Shown: positions 1-9,654 of the stretch, in pieces
Numbering within the stretch: position 1 is the stretch's first letter
How the letters are laid out: the number at the start of each line of letters is the position of its first letter
Assembly (NCBI RefSeq): GCF_036898095.1
Contig: NC_090768.1
Coordinates: 47,513,687-47,577,686 of the forward strand
DNA length: 64,000 nucleotides
Direction of reading: 5' to 3'
DNA from: Palaemon carinicauda
Taxonomy: Eukaryota > Arthropoda > Malacostraca > Decapoda > Palaemonidae
Notes under the pieces: generated by a model
Told to the model about the DNA's origin: nothing
Seen by the model: only the letters and a program-made list of their open reading frames with translations
Databases searched by the model: none
Program-made: the position numbers and the translations under genes

Positions 1-1905
1 TGGAACTCGATGAGCTATAGTTTTCTTACCACCTGTATGCTCTATAGCTCTCAGGTATACTTCTCCAGGAGGGTTTTGAACTGTAGGAGAAGGTAAGGAA
101 ATGATGGTAGGGACATTTCTGTTTCCCATCAATGGCTCATCTTGAATAGGCTTTGGACCGAAGGATCGAAGGTTCTGCGATCCTGAGGGAAAGTTCCTCC
201 TAGCCGAAGCGTCTTTATGCTTCGAGTAGTCAGTAGGCTTAGACTTTTGACCATCTGCCTGTAGTACCGTGGTCACTGGAATAGTGGCATGTTGTTGAGC
301 AGCCCGGATATTTCCAGATTTTTCGATCTTCTTTTTAGGTTGGGGACCCACAACCACAGAAGATTTTCTCTTTGAAGGAATGCCCCATTTTTGGAGAAGA
401 CTTACGTTCTCCATGGTGGCGTTCTTAATTACTTCCTTAATGACCTCCTGTGGGAAGAGGTCTTTACCCCAGATGTTGGAAGATATTATCTTCCTTGTTT
501 TGTGTTTCACTGTTGCGTCAGCGAACACAAACTCTCTACATGCTCTCCTGGCCTTCATAAAGGCGTAAAGGTCCTTCACCAAGATAGCCATATGCATTTT
601 GGCTATGACCATGAGCATGCCTGGGGTACTTTCGTAGGTTGAACACAACTCTATGTAGTTTTGTAGAGAAAGGGATGTCGCAAGTCTCTCCTTTGGCTCA
701 TGTTCATTACACAAGAGCAACTCAGACAATTTAGGGAGACATACCTTGAATTGTTGACTTGCGATGTCCTTGTCTAATTTTCCTACTGAAAATGTCAAAT
801 GGACTTCCTTCCAATCCTTTTCCTGTCCGGGAAAAGCTGGTGACAAAGGCTTGCACTCATCGAGTGTGGGACATGGCTTACCCGCCTCTACCGCTTTGGC
901 AACAGAAGTAAATGCCTTCCCCATGAAGGGGAATGAGAGTGAAGTAGGAGCAAGAAAGGAAGGGTGTCTGTTATTCAGTGAGAATACCTTCGACTCTGAA
1001 TAACCCGCCTTTCTCAGACTACCTGAAAGGATAGTCTGTGCCTTATCATAGTCGAGAATCAAGACCTCCTTTGGTTCCGCTCCTTTTCTTGACTTTGGTT
1101 CGTACTTCAGTCGAACCCAACAATTAGGGAAAGCATCAAAGCTTGGCCAAAATTGAATTTTGTCCAAAGGAACAGCATCTATTTTCTCTGAGATGTAGAG
1201 ATTGCCATTTGAAATCGGCATCTGCTCTGCAAACCTCCAGGGATTGGTTATGGAGCATGTTGGTAGGTCTTGATTTAAGGGTCGTTTGACTGACCCCTGG
1301 GAAGCGACAAGAGAAGCTTTACGAGGCTCTATCTTGTGTTTTACTTCCTGCTTTTCGTTTTGTTTACGAAAGCTCTCTATTTGATTCTTCAGCTGGATAC
1401 ATAAATGTACCACATTATCCAATAGAGGGGTAGAAGACGAAGATGTCGACATCGATGGCTCTATAGCCGGCATAGGCGGAGGAAATTCCGACACAACATT
1501 TTCCTCTTCTACCCTGGGGCACTTCTTTCCCTTAATCCCAAAGGTTTTCTGGCCGTCAGGGGATGTAGTTGGCTCCTGAGGCACTACTGTTTCCTCACTT
1601 GCTTCCGGAAATAGTAGCTTACGCATCCTATCATTAGGTAGGAAAGGTCCCGGAGAGATCTTTTGAAAGCCTCTCACCCAGTTGCGTAATTTATATTGAG
1701 CTGTATCCCTAATCTCCGTAGACTTGGGATTTTCAAAACCTTCGGACATTAATGTCCGACATATATTGCAAACCTGTGGGTTCCGATAATGTAGGGATCC
1801 GGAAATAATATTGCAGGGGGCATGAAACCTGCAAGTATTAAGACCGTAAAAATACTTGCTCTTGGCCTTGCAGAGGACTGCAGCACAAGGTATCTGGTGT
1901 TCCTC
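1..1905 (-). CDS. DIRS-type Gag (element G), partial, runs off the left edge
   Basis: One minus-strand frame stays open for 635 codons from 1905 to base 1, so the C-terminus is outside the window. I assign it to a DIRS Gag. Around 410-470 it reads KDLFPQEVIKEVI, which lines up with SKFLFPEELVKDL in the intact Gag at 21,688-24,378, and it is followed, as there, by a Lys/Arg-rich tail. The middle is a Ser/Pro/Glu-rich linker. The first Met is at 1749, but a Cys-rich run (CAAVLCK, CRFHAPC, CNIC) lies upstream of it between about 1,750 and 1,890. The other Gags also begin with Cys pairs, so coding probably enters through the splice acceptor at 1906 rather than at that Met. Gag would package the element RNA. 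The RT and YR genes should follow to the left. No stop or frameshift is seen, so this copy may be young. The family call is inference from short alignments. Confidence 0.7.
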
Positions 1906-1925
1906 CTGTAAAGAAAGGAAAACCA
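1906..1925 (-). promoter_or_regulatory. Probable 3' splice site before the element G Gag exon
   Basis: On the minus strand a pyrimidine-rich run (TTTTCCTTTCTTTACAG) ends at the Gag frame, with AG at 1907-1906. The frame is open across it, but there is no Met between an upstream stop (about 2,000) and 1749, and the Cys-rich Gag start lies in that interval. A spliced leader would explain this. I could not identify the matching donor. Confidence 0.45.
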
Positions 1926-2159
1926 AATGAGTATACAATGGATTATCTCCTTGACAATCAACATGCAAATGTCCTTTACAATAGAGTAGCTTAGGATAGT
2001 AAGCTATAAAGGGATAGTAGGAGATACATACTTGTGTACCCCTGTGAGTAAATGCTGTTGCCTCCCTCAGTATTAACTACATGGAGATTTCTCTATAGAG
2101 TAACTCCAAGTAAAAGGACTCTTACCCCTAGGGGTAGAGAAGTATCAAATCACTGTCCC

Positions 2160-2820
2160 AAAATAATGTTAATACTGTGGGGTCAGGATGACTGATTCTC
2201 GATCAGAATATTGAAGAAAACTTATTCATTCAATATATGAACGGTACCAGCAGAATGCTCGTACAAGGGTACCCAAGGTATGTCAGAAAATACTACTGTA
2301 TCATGGTACTGTAGTTTTCTAATTGCAGTAAGTCTATATTGCAATTTACTGGCTACTGTACATCATGTATTGTAGTCTAGTCATTATGCTGCCTTCTTAG
2401 TAGCATATGACAGTTTGGTCCATCTAGCATGAAGCCAGCTGGACTAGGAAAATAAAGACATATATTTGTATATCCCACTCAGCCTATTTGCTGTAGTCTT
2501 CCTACTATATTAAAATATAGAGTTTCCTGATCAGGGAGACTCAAGGAAAAAGGCTGAACCCTTTAAGGTTTAGGAGTGTATTACTCCTGCCTTGAAGTGT
2601 TTAATATTGTAGGGTAATCAATCCTAATACTGATTTCTAATCAGGATATTGAAGAAATCATATTCATTCAATATAGGATTGGGCTCAGCAAATGCCTGTG
2701 TTGGATATCCAAAATATATTGGAAATAACTACTAGTATAAACTATATAGTAGTTTTCTATCTGCAGTATATTCTATACTGCAGATATACTGGCTACCTGT
2801 ATAACATATACAGTAGTTCA
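2160..2820. repeat. Diverged direct duplication in the element G leader
   Basis: Two segments (2,160-2,400 and 2,605-2,820) share an ordered series of words: TCAGRATATTGAAGAAA, CATTCAATAT, GTAGTTTTCTA, TACTGGCTAC. The spacing is about 440 bp. They look like an old tandem duplication of a roughly 440 bp unit. Confidence 0.5.
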
Positions 2821-3850
2821 CCCGGCATGTTGCCGGCATAGCTAGGTCTTGCCAGCATACCCGGCATGCTAGCTAGAGAGAGAGAGAGATAGCATGGAAA
2901 AAAGGCTACTCCTTACTGTGAATGTATACAGTAATTAAGGATGTAAAAGTCTAATTTGACTGCCTTTTCCCAGAGAGAAGGTTCTAATGGAAGGGGAGAA
3001 TGTACTATTCAGGCTTCCATGCAGCTACAGTACTATTGCCGACAAGGTACCGCCGATACACTGCCGGCCGGCAAGTCCAGCAGTACCAGTACAGTCGGCG
3101 TGCTGCCAATTGAGTCAGCACTATCTGTGCCGGCCTGGCCGGTAGTACCCCGGCAACAGGACCTGTAGCAGCAGTCCAAGGGAGGACTGAAGAACCGTGG
3201 GAACAGAAGGGACTTCCCTCTCACGGCCATCATGGTCGCCGGCAGCCAGCTGGGCCGGCAGTTGCCAGGTAGGCCGGCAATTGCCGACAGATGATGTGGT
3301 TGGCGGCAGTATGCTCTGCCGTCAGCCAAAGACATGGCTCGAGAGGGAGTCTGGCTGGCCCGGCAACCTACCAGCAAAGGAAGGTTGCAAAATGCCAGCC
3401 TAAAGAAAGACAATGGCTAAGCCATCAAAAAAGGACAGTGGGGTAGGGAACAGGGTCCTGTAACGAGTGTGAAAGGAACTGGCAAAAATTGTCAATCCTA
3501 CTACCTGTAAAAGAAACTCCGTTTCGGTATCGGCAGAATCCCAGGGAACAGGAGAGACTCAGTTCTCCAACCCAGAGATTACCGACACAGTAAAGGGGAT
3601 GGCGGCATTGCCGCCTCCTCTTAACAAAGAAGAAACAGAGTTCCAGTGCCACGTATCCTAGGCTAAAGAAAATTACTCTTCAGCCCAGAGTACTGTGGCA
3701 CAGGACTAGTCTTTTAGTCGCAAGGAGAAGATGGTATCTTACCATAACTTCAAGTGCAGCTAATGAGGGCTAACCTCCATTGCCGGCCACCTGGCCGGCA
3801 GGGGAATGATGGTATCCTACAACCCATTCGCCCTGCCGGCAGGTCGCCGA
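2820..3850. repeat. GCCGGC-rich palindromic motif cluster
   Basis: The hexamer GCCGGC and longer forms such as TGCCGGCA, CTGGCCGGCAG and TTGCCGGC recur many times in about 1 kb, against AT-rich surroundings. The motif is a palindrome, so both strands carry it. There is no fixed spacing, so it is neither a simple satellite nor a CRISPR-like array. It lies in the leader of element G, where DIRS elements keep their transcription signals, so a binding-site array or a locally amplified motif is possible. Confidence 0.5.
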
Positions 3851-4889
3851 CATAAGACTAAATACTCTGAGATTCTGACTAGATCCGAAAACCCAATGGT
3901 ATACCACAACCAACGGTTAAGGGAAGAGGCAGGACAAACCCTAAGTTAGCCATGTCTGAATAAAATTCAAGGCACGGCTATTAGGGTTGTAGCCTGAGGC
4001 TACACTCAGAGGGAAAGAGATTACCCTTAAGTCTCCGAAGAGATGTGTAATGTTTCATAACATTATATGAGGTATCAGTCTCCACTGAATAAAAACAAAA
4101 CACGAGGGTAACCGGGGAAAGTCGAACGTATAAGTAAAACGTCTAGGTAAGGTTACCTAGGCTATACGAGATCTCGGTTACCTAAATCACCGAAACTCTA
4201 ACTATACGATCGACAGAGAAAAGGGAAACAAAAATTATGCACATTATCAAAACTTTACAAGAGTAATTGCCTAAATAGCTAAATAATTAAAATAATTAAA
4301 TAAAGCTATTAAAAACTGGAAGTCGTTCTGCTATCTAAATAACACATGCCTAACGAACAACGGCGCCATGGTGCCTCCAGTAACTGGCCTAGCTCTTAAA
4401 CACAATAAAATACTCTAATTTCATTGTGAAACAGGAGCTAAAATATACTCATAGTAAAGACCCGATACTCAACTTTCCAGAGGCGGAAGATGATGGAGAA
4501 AGCATAATAATAATCCTGTAAAACGATCGAAAAATTAGATCACCAGGAAATATCACCGAGCGAGATCGCTACAAAAAAAAGGAATGTCCGCCGTCGTGGG
4601 AATGGCGCTGTTGTATTCCCAATAGTATTACGAGAGCAGGGAGAGCCTTTGGACGGCTCCCTTTTGCCACATCCTCCTTGAGGCCAAAATGCTGTTTGGG
4701 GTGCAGATTGCTATGGAGGCGTGTCAAGAATGCGTCTGCTGATATTATGCGATATCCTTTGGAGAAATTTTAAGGATATTCGCGCCAGGAGTTAGAATTC
4801 TGGATACCTAAAGGTAAAATTCTCTGGGAATATCACTGTAGTACATATATCCCTTAGGAAGCTACTTTAAGGAACTTCCATCACGACGA

Positions 4890-5602
4890 CATGGCTTAAG
4901 CCCAAAAATAACCTTTAAGACTAAAAGCAATTATAATAAAGCTCATAACAAATCTACCTGACTTTTCGCCTTCATCAACCTCACAGTATTGTCTAAAACA
5001 TTGGGCAGGCTGAGGATGTAATTCTTTAAGAGAAATATTCAAGTGCTGAATGTTTACATAGTTAGGCATATAAGTTGAGGTAAACTCTAACATTTTAGCG
5101 TTGGTATTTTCCAGCTTTTAAACTTTTGAAATTGTGGGAGGGCACATCTTCAATATGTTCCCTTCTGAAAATTCATACAGATCCCTACAACAGATTCTTA
5201 CAGCATGATTAAAAGTCAGGTGTGAAGAAACCACCTTGTTAAAAAAAATTAATAGGCAGCACTGATCATGTTTCATTGCCAGCCTTAACTAAGAGACCAT
5301 GACCATCTCTTTTCAAATTACTTGAGGAGTAGTACCAGTATTCTCCTATAGTTAAGCATAATCCTTGATGATATTGTTAGGGCCTTCCTTATAAGCGACA
5401 TGCCAGTTTGGTTCAGTAATGATTCTGGTACCAAATTAATTTTCTTCTCACATAAAGATCAGCAGTCTTTGGCCCACAGTCAAATTCTGAATCATTAATA
5501 TTTTAACTGTTATACACCTTCACATAGATAGACAAGCAAGGGACTTCATAATTTTTAACATTAATGAAGGTTTTTTTTTTTTTTAACTTGGAAGGGTCAG
5601 CA
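4890..5602 (-). pseudogene. LINE ORF1 fragment (copy 4)
   Basis: Minus-strand translation gives GHGLLVKAGNET and further down QHLNISLKELHPQPAQCFRQ. This fits the RNA-binding part of an RNase H-type LINE ORF1 running into its first zinc knuckle. The same region in LINE copy 3 (16,517-16,714) reads GHSLLAKAGTET. The fragment has stops and shifts, is cut on the left by element G and on the right by DIRS A at 5,603. The protein would have bound LINE RNA. It is a relic with no promoter or intact frame. Confidence 0.55.
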
Positions 5603-5751
5603 AAATGACAAATTCGGAGAAAATTTGTATTTTTCCTAACCATACAAACCTTCGTTATTTACATAGGGTTTACTTTCGGCGTAGCTGAAATGACGAGCCA
5701 TTAGATTTTAACGAGGGTTAAACTACCCATGCGCTAGTTAGCACGGGGGTA

Positions 5752-5779
5752 GGGGAGGGGTAGCTAGCTACCCCTCCCC
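5752..5779. repeat. 28 bp perfect palindrome in the terminal region of DIRS A
   Basis: GGGGAGGGG is followed by TAGCTAGCTA and CCCCTCCCC. The whole 28 bp is its own reverse complement, with no loop. It lies inside the terminal repeat region, between the outer end and the ICR. Confidence 0.9.
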
Positions 5780-5854
5780 CCACACACCGGTGAGCTGCCC
5801 CACTTCACTTAGAGGTAGGACTTGTCTTGGGGGACAGCGCTGGCAGGCAAATAT

Positions 5855-5957
5855 GTGTAAATAGCTAAGGTTTGTATGGTTAGGAAAAATACAAATTATC
5901 TCTGTATTTGTCATTTGTTCCGTAACCGAAATACAAACTACGCTATTTACATAGGGT
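5855..5957. repeat. Internal complementary region of DIRS A
   Basis: The first half is the reverse complement of the left terminus (about 5,603-5,660, around GGTTAGGAAAAATACAAA). The second half, from about 5,913, is what the lost right terminus should look like in reverse complement. ICRs of this kind serve as the splint that joins the ends when DIRS cDNA is circularised. Confidence 0.75.
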
Positions 5958-6414
5958 GACTTACTCTTAGGCAGGGTGGAAAGTCCCCAGCCTTACTGGC
6001 TTTGGCTTACCCGGGGACTCAGAATCCGAGTGATCAGCACTTCGAGAAAAAGAGTCCCTGCGCCTTGCAAGTACGAGCAGCCTACATAAGTTGTGTGTGG
6101 AGAGATGAAGTGTGACTCGTCCTAGGAGACCTGAAGTCCTTCATATGGAATTCTAGGCTAGGACGTCCCCATACCACCTCGTCAAGGTATGGGGGATGCG
6201 ACAGTATTATACTTAATACTAAAAACACAAGGAAGCATGGTTTACCTGCAGGGGTTTGAGGTCAGCTATGCAGAGACCCAGGATGCTGCATTCCCCAAGA
6301 GAGGGGAGAATGAAGAAAGAAGTAAGGGCCAGACATACTCTTTCATTCCCGCAGACTAAAACCAGGTAACAATGCCCTCAACCTTCTGCTACTTGTCCAT
6401 TAAGGAGCCTGAGG

Positions 6415-7738
6415 TTAGACGAGCTGTTGTGCAGCCACCACAGGGCCGATAGAAAAAGTATCGAGGCTCCTGTGGGTCACGTCCTGCAGGTAGTGGGCTG
6501 TGAAGGTCGTTTGACGCTTCCAGACTCCAGCTTGTAGCAATGGCGTCACAGAGAAGTTTCTCTTGAAGGCCAGGGACGTGGCGATGCCCCTGACATCATG
6601 TGCCCTAGGGCGACGTGACGGAGGAGGGTCTGGATTCAAGGCGTGATGAATGGTCCGTCGAATCCAGGCTGAGATGGTATTCTTGGTGACCCTCCTCTTC
6701 GTCCTTCCCGTGCTCACAAAGAGCTTGCACGCGTGGACGGACTACAGCTGTTCTCTTCAGATAACGTCTCAGACTTCTTACTGGGCAGAGTAGCAGATGA
6801 TCTGGGTCATCTGTTACGGAACGGAGACTCATAACCCTGAAGGAATCGAACCGTGGGTACGGCACTTCAGGGTTCTGAGTCTTGGCAACAAACTCGGGGA
6901 CGAACTTGAACGTTACCTCCCCCCATCCCCTTGAATGGGGGATGTCGTATGAGAGACCATGAAGTTCACTGACTCACTTGGCCGAAGCCAGAGCGAGCAG
7001 GAATACCGTCTTCCAAGTCAGGTGTTGGTCAGAGGCCTGGCGTAATGGTTCGAACGGGGGTCTCTTCAGAGCCCTGAGGACCCGAACCACGTTCCAAGGA
7101 GGCGGTCTCACTTCCGACTGAAGGCAGGTAAGCTCGTAGCTTCGTATGAGTAAGGCAAGTTCCAGCGAGGAGGAAATGTCTATTCCTTTCAGCCTGAAGG
7201 CAAGGCTTAAGGCTGAGCGATAGCCTTTCACCGCCGAGACCGAAAGGCGCATTTCCTCCGATACATAAACGAGGAACTCCGCTATTGCTGGAATAGAGGC
7301 ATCGAGGGGAGAGATACCCTTCCCACGACACCAACCACAGAAGACTCTCCACTTTGCCTGGTAGACCCCTGCGGATGACTTTCGCAGGTGTCGAGACATC
7401 CTTTCCGCAACTTTTTGCGAAAAGCCTCTCTCAGTGAGGAGATGCTGGATAGTCTCCAGGCGTGAAGCCAAAGCGATGCTACGGCTTTGTGGAAGATGTT
7501 GCAATGTGGTTGTCTGAGTAGCTCGTGTTGTGGGGGAAGCTCTCTCGGGGGTTCTGTCAGGAGCTGCAGAAGGTTCGGGAACCACTCTGCATGATGCCAT
7601 AGCGGAGCTATTAAGGTCATCGACAGGTTGACCGATAGTCTGGTCTTGTTGAGCACCCTTCTCATCAGACAGAACGGTGGGAAGGCGTAGACGACGATGT
7701 TGTCCCACTGTTGTTGGAAGGCATCTTGCCAGAGTGCC
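6415..7738 (-). pseudogene. Tyrosine recombinase (YR) of DIRS A, broken
   Basis: The enzyme would insert circular DIRS DNA by phage-integrase-type strand exchange. The N-terminal core-binding region is visible (SSAGVYQAKWRVFCGWC, about 7,330-7,380), then KGYRSALSLAFRL. The catalytic motifs are the first Arg, replaced by TGA at 6974-6976 (AK-stop-VSELHG where relatives have AKRVSE), HDVRG near 6,590, and the nucleophile Tyr in TAHYLQDV near 6,490. A frameshift near 6,715-6,725 separates the last 100 residues. It lies in the same frame as Gag and overlaps the end of the RT/RH gene. Two lesions make it inactive, but the domain order is complete. Confidence 0.85.
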
Positions 7739-9654
7739 TTAGGGTCCGGGACTGGGGAGCAGTACAGAGGCAGCTTGAAATTCAAGGCTTTCGCGAACAG
7801 GTCCACTGTCGGGGAACCCCACAAAGTCAGGACTTTGTTGGCTACTTGAGGATTCAAAGACCACTCTGTACTCACTATCTGCGAAGCTCTGCTCAGACTG
7901 TCGGCGAGCACATTCCTTTTGCCAGGAATGAAGCGAGCTGATAGACGTATCGAGTGGACTTCGGTCCATCTCAGTATCTCTACTGCAAGATGGGATAGCT
8001 GTTGTGAAAAGGTACCTCCCTGCTTGTTGATATAAGCCACTACTGTGGTGTTGTCGCTCATCACCACCACGGAGTGGCCCGCCAGGGTCTGATGGAACTT
8101 TTGAAGGGCCCGAAATACGACCTTCATCTCTAGCAGGTTGATGTGGAGGTACTTTTCTGATTTTGACCATAGGCCTGAGGCCCTCTGGTTCAGAACGTGC
8201 TGTTTTCGTGCGTCCGAAAACAGCATCAAATCCGGGGGAAGGACGAGAAGATCCACTCCCTTTCGAAGGTTGTCGTCGGTCAGCCACCATCGCAGGTCCG
8301 TCCGTTCCGCAGGTCCTATCGACACCAGAGAGTCCGGGGAATCGATGCCGTGATCCCACCGGGACTTGAGCCGCTACTGCAGGGATCTCATCCTGAGGCG
8401 GCCGTTGGGAACTAGACGGGCCAAGGAGGCTAGGTGACCTAAAAGACGTAACCAAGATTGGGCTGGAAGGTCTTCTCGACTGAGGAAAGGCTTTGCAACC
8501 CTCCTCAGCCTTGCTATCCTGTCGTCTGATGGAAAGGTTTTGTGGAGATTGGTGTCTAATATCATGCCTAGATATACCAGTCGTTGTGTTGGGAGCAGAG
8601 AGGACTTCTCGAGATTTACCATGATCCCTAGATCTTGGCAAATTCCCAGAAGCCTGTCTCGGTGTCGAAGAAGGGTCGACTCCGAGTCTGCTAGGATCAG
8701 CCAGTCGTCCAGATAACGGAGGAGACGAATGCCGTTCCTGTGAGCCCACGAAGATATCAGAGTGAACACTCTGGTGAACACCTGAGGTGCTGTGGAGAGA
8801 CCGAAACACAGCACCTTGAACTGGTAGATCTTGTTGTCTAGGCTGAATCTTAGGTACTTCCTGGAAGACGGATGGATTGGGATCTGGAAGTACGCGTCCT
8901 TCAGATACAGTGTGCACATGAAGTCTTGCGGTCTCACTGCAAGCCTGACCGTGTCTGCTGTCTCCATGCTGAATGAAGTTTGCTTGACAAACTTGTTTAG
9001 GGCTGAGAGGTCGATGACGGGTCTCCAGCCTCCAGACGCCTTCTTTACAAGAAAGAGTCGACTGAAGAAGCCTGGGGAGCCGTCCACGACCTCCTGGAGA
9101 GCATCCTTCTTGAGCATGGTCTCGACTTCTGCCCGAAGAGCTAGCCCCTTTGCCGATCCCATGGCATAGGAGCTCAACGACACTGGATTCGCTGTCAGGG
9201 GAGGTTGAGATGATATGAACGGGACGCGATATCCTTGTCCGATCACAGAGACCGTCCAGGAATCGGCCCCATGTTGCTGCCACCTGAGCACGCAACTTTG
9301 CATGCATCCCCCCACACGTGGACACGCAGGGGGATTGCCAATCCTAGCTTTTGCGGCCTCGGCCGCTCCTTCTAGGATTTCTGCCTCCCCTGGAGGACTT
9401 TCGGCCCTTCTTCTCTTTGACAGGAAAGGGCTGCGGTTTAGACACCTTGGTCTTAGCTGCCGGAGCCTGCTTCGGTGTCCTGCGAGGCTGCTGTTGTTGT
9501 TGAGGAGCTGGAGGTTTGTAGGGCCGAGATGTAAGGGCCTTCTGGAGGAGCGAATCGTGACTCGTCTTCCTCCACCTCTCAGCTGTCCGTTCTGCATCCT
9601 TGGGCTCAAACAGGTTTTCTCCAAGGATGGAGGAATGTCTGAGCTTGCTGACAT
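7282..9654 (-). pseudogene. RT - RNase H - methyltransferase-like polyprotein of DIRS A
   Basis: RT: GGWRPVIDLSALNKF, LKDAYFQIPIHP, the catalytic box RYLDDWLILA (near 8,700-8,720), then the thumb. RNase H: LMLFSDA, the Glu in NLLEMKVVF, VVMSDNTTVVAYI, and RFIPGKRNVLADSLSR. Methyltransferase-like segment: VDLFA to VYAFPPF (near 7,690-7,810). A single in-frame TAG at 8374-8376 interrupts it between RT and RNase H; the rest is open. The frame is +1 relative to Gag. Reverse transcription and RNA removal would happen in the Gag particle. One stop would be enough to separate the RNase H, so I call it a pseudogene. Confidence 0.85.

Larger units (their letters stand above)
1906..4880 (-). mobile_element. 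Leader and 5' terminus of DIRS element G (non-coding)
   Basis: About 3 kb upstream of the Gag frame without a convincing gene. It holds a diverged direct-repeat pair (2,160-2,400 and 2,605-2,820), a short GA tract near 2,876-2,889, and a block dense in GCCGGC (2,820-3,850). The right limit is uncertain (about 4,830-4,900). It is placed where recognisable LINE ORF1 sequence begins. The inverted repeat and internal complementary region that would confirm the end should lie to the left of the window. Confidence 0.4.

Noticed and set aside
3033..3652. Minus-strand frames of 75-126 codons in the element G leader.
   Set aside because: They are Cys/Pro/Ala-rich products of GCCGGC repeats, with no domain and no match to Gag.
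2820..3850. CRISPR-like array.
   Set aside because: The motif is six to eight bases, irregularly spaced and palindromic. The window is eukaryotic, and no cas-like gene is present.
7739..9325. A separate 528-residue protein on the minus strand in DIRS A.
   Set aside because: It lies in another frame of the RT gene and begins at a non-ATG codon. It is the counterpart of the overlapping frame in B, not a distinct gene.
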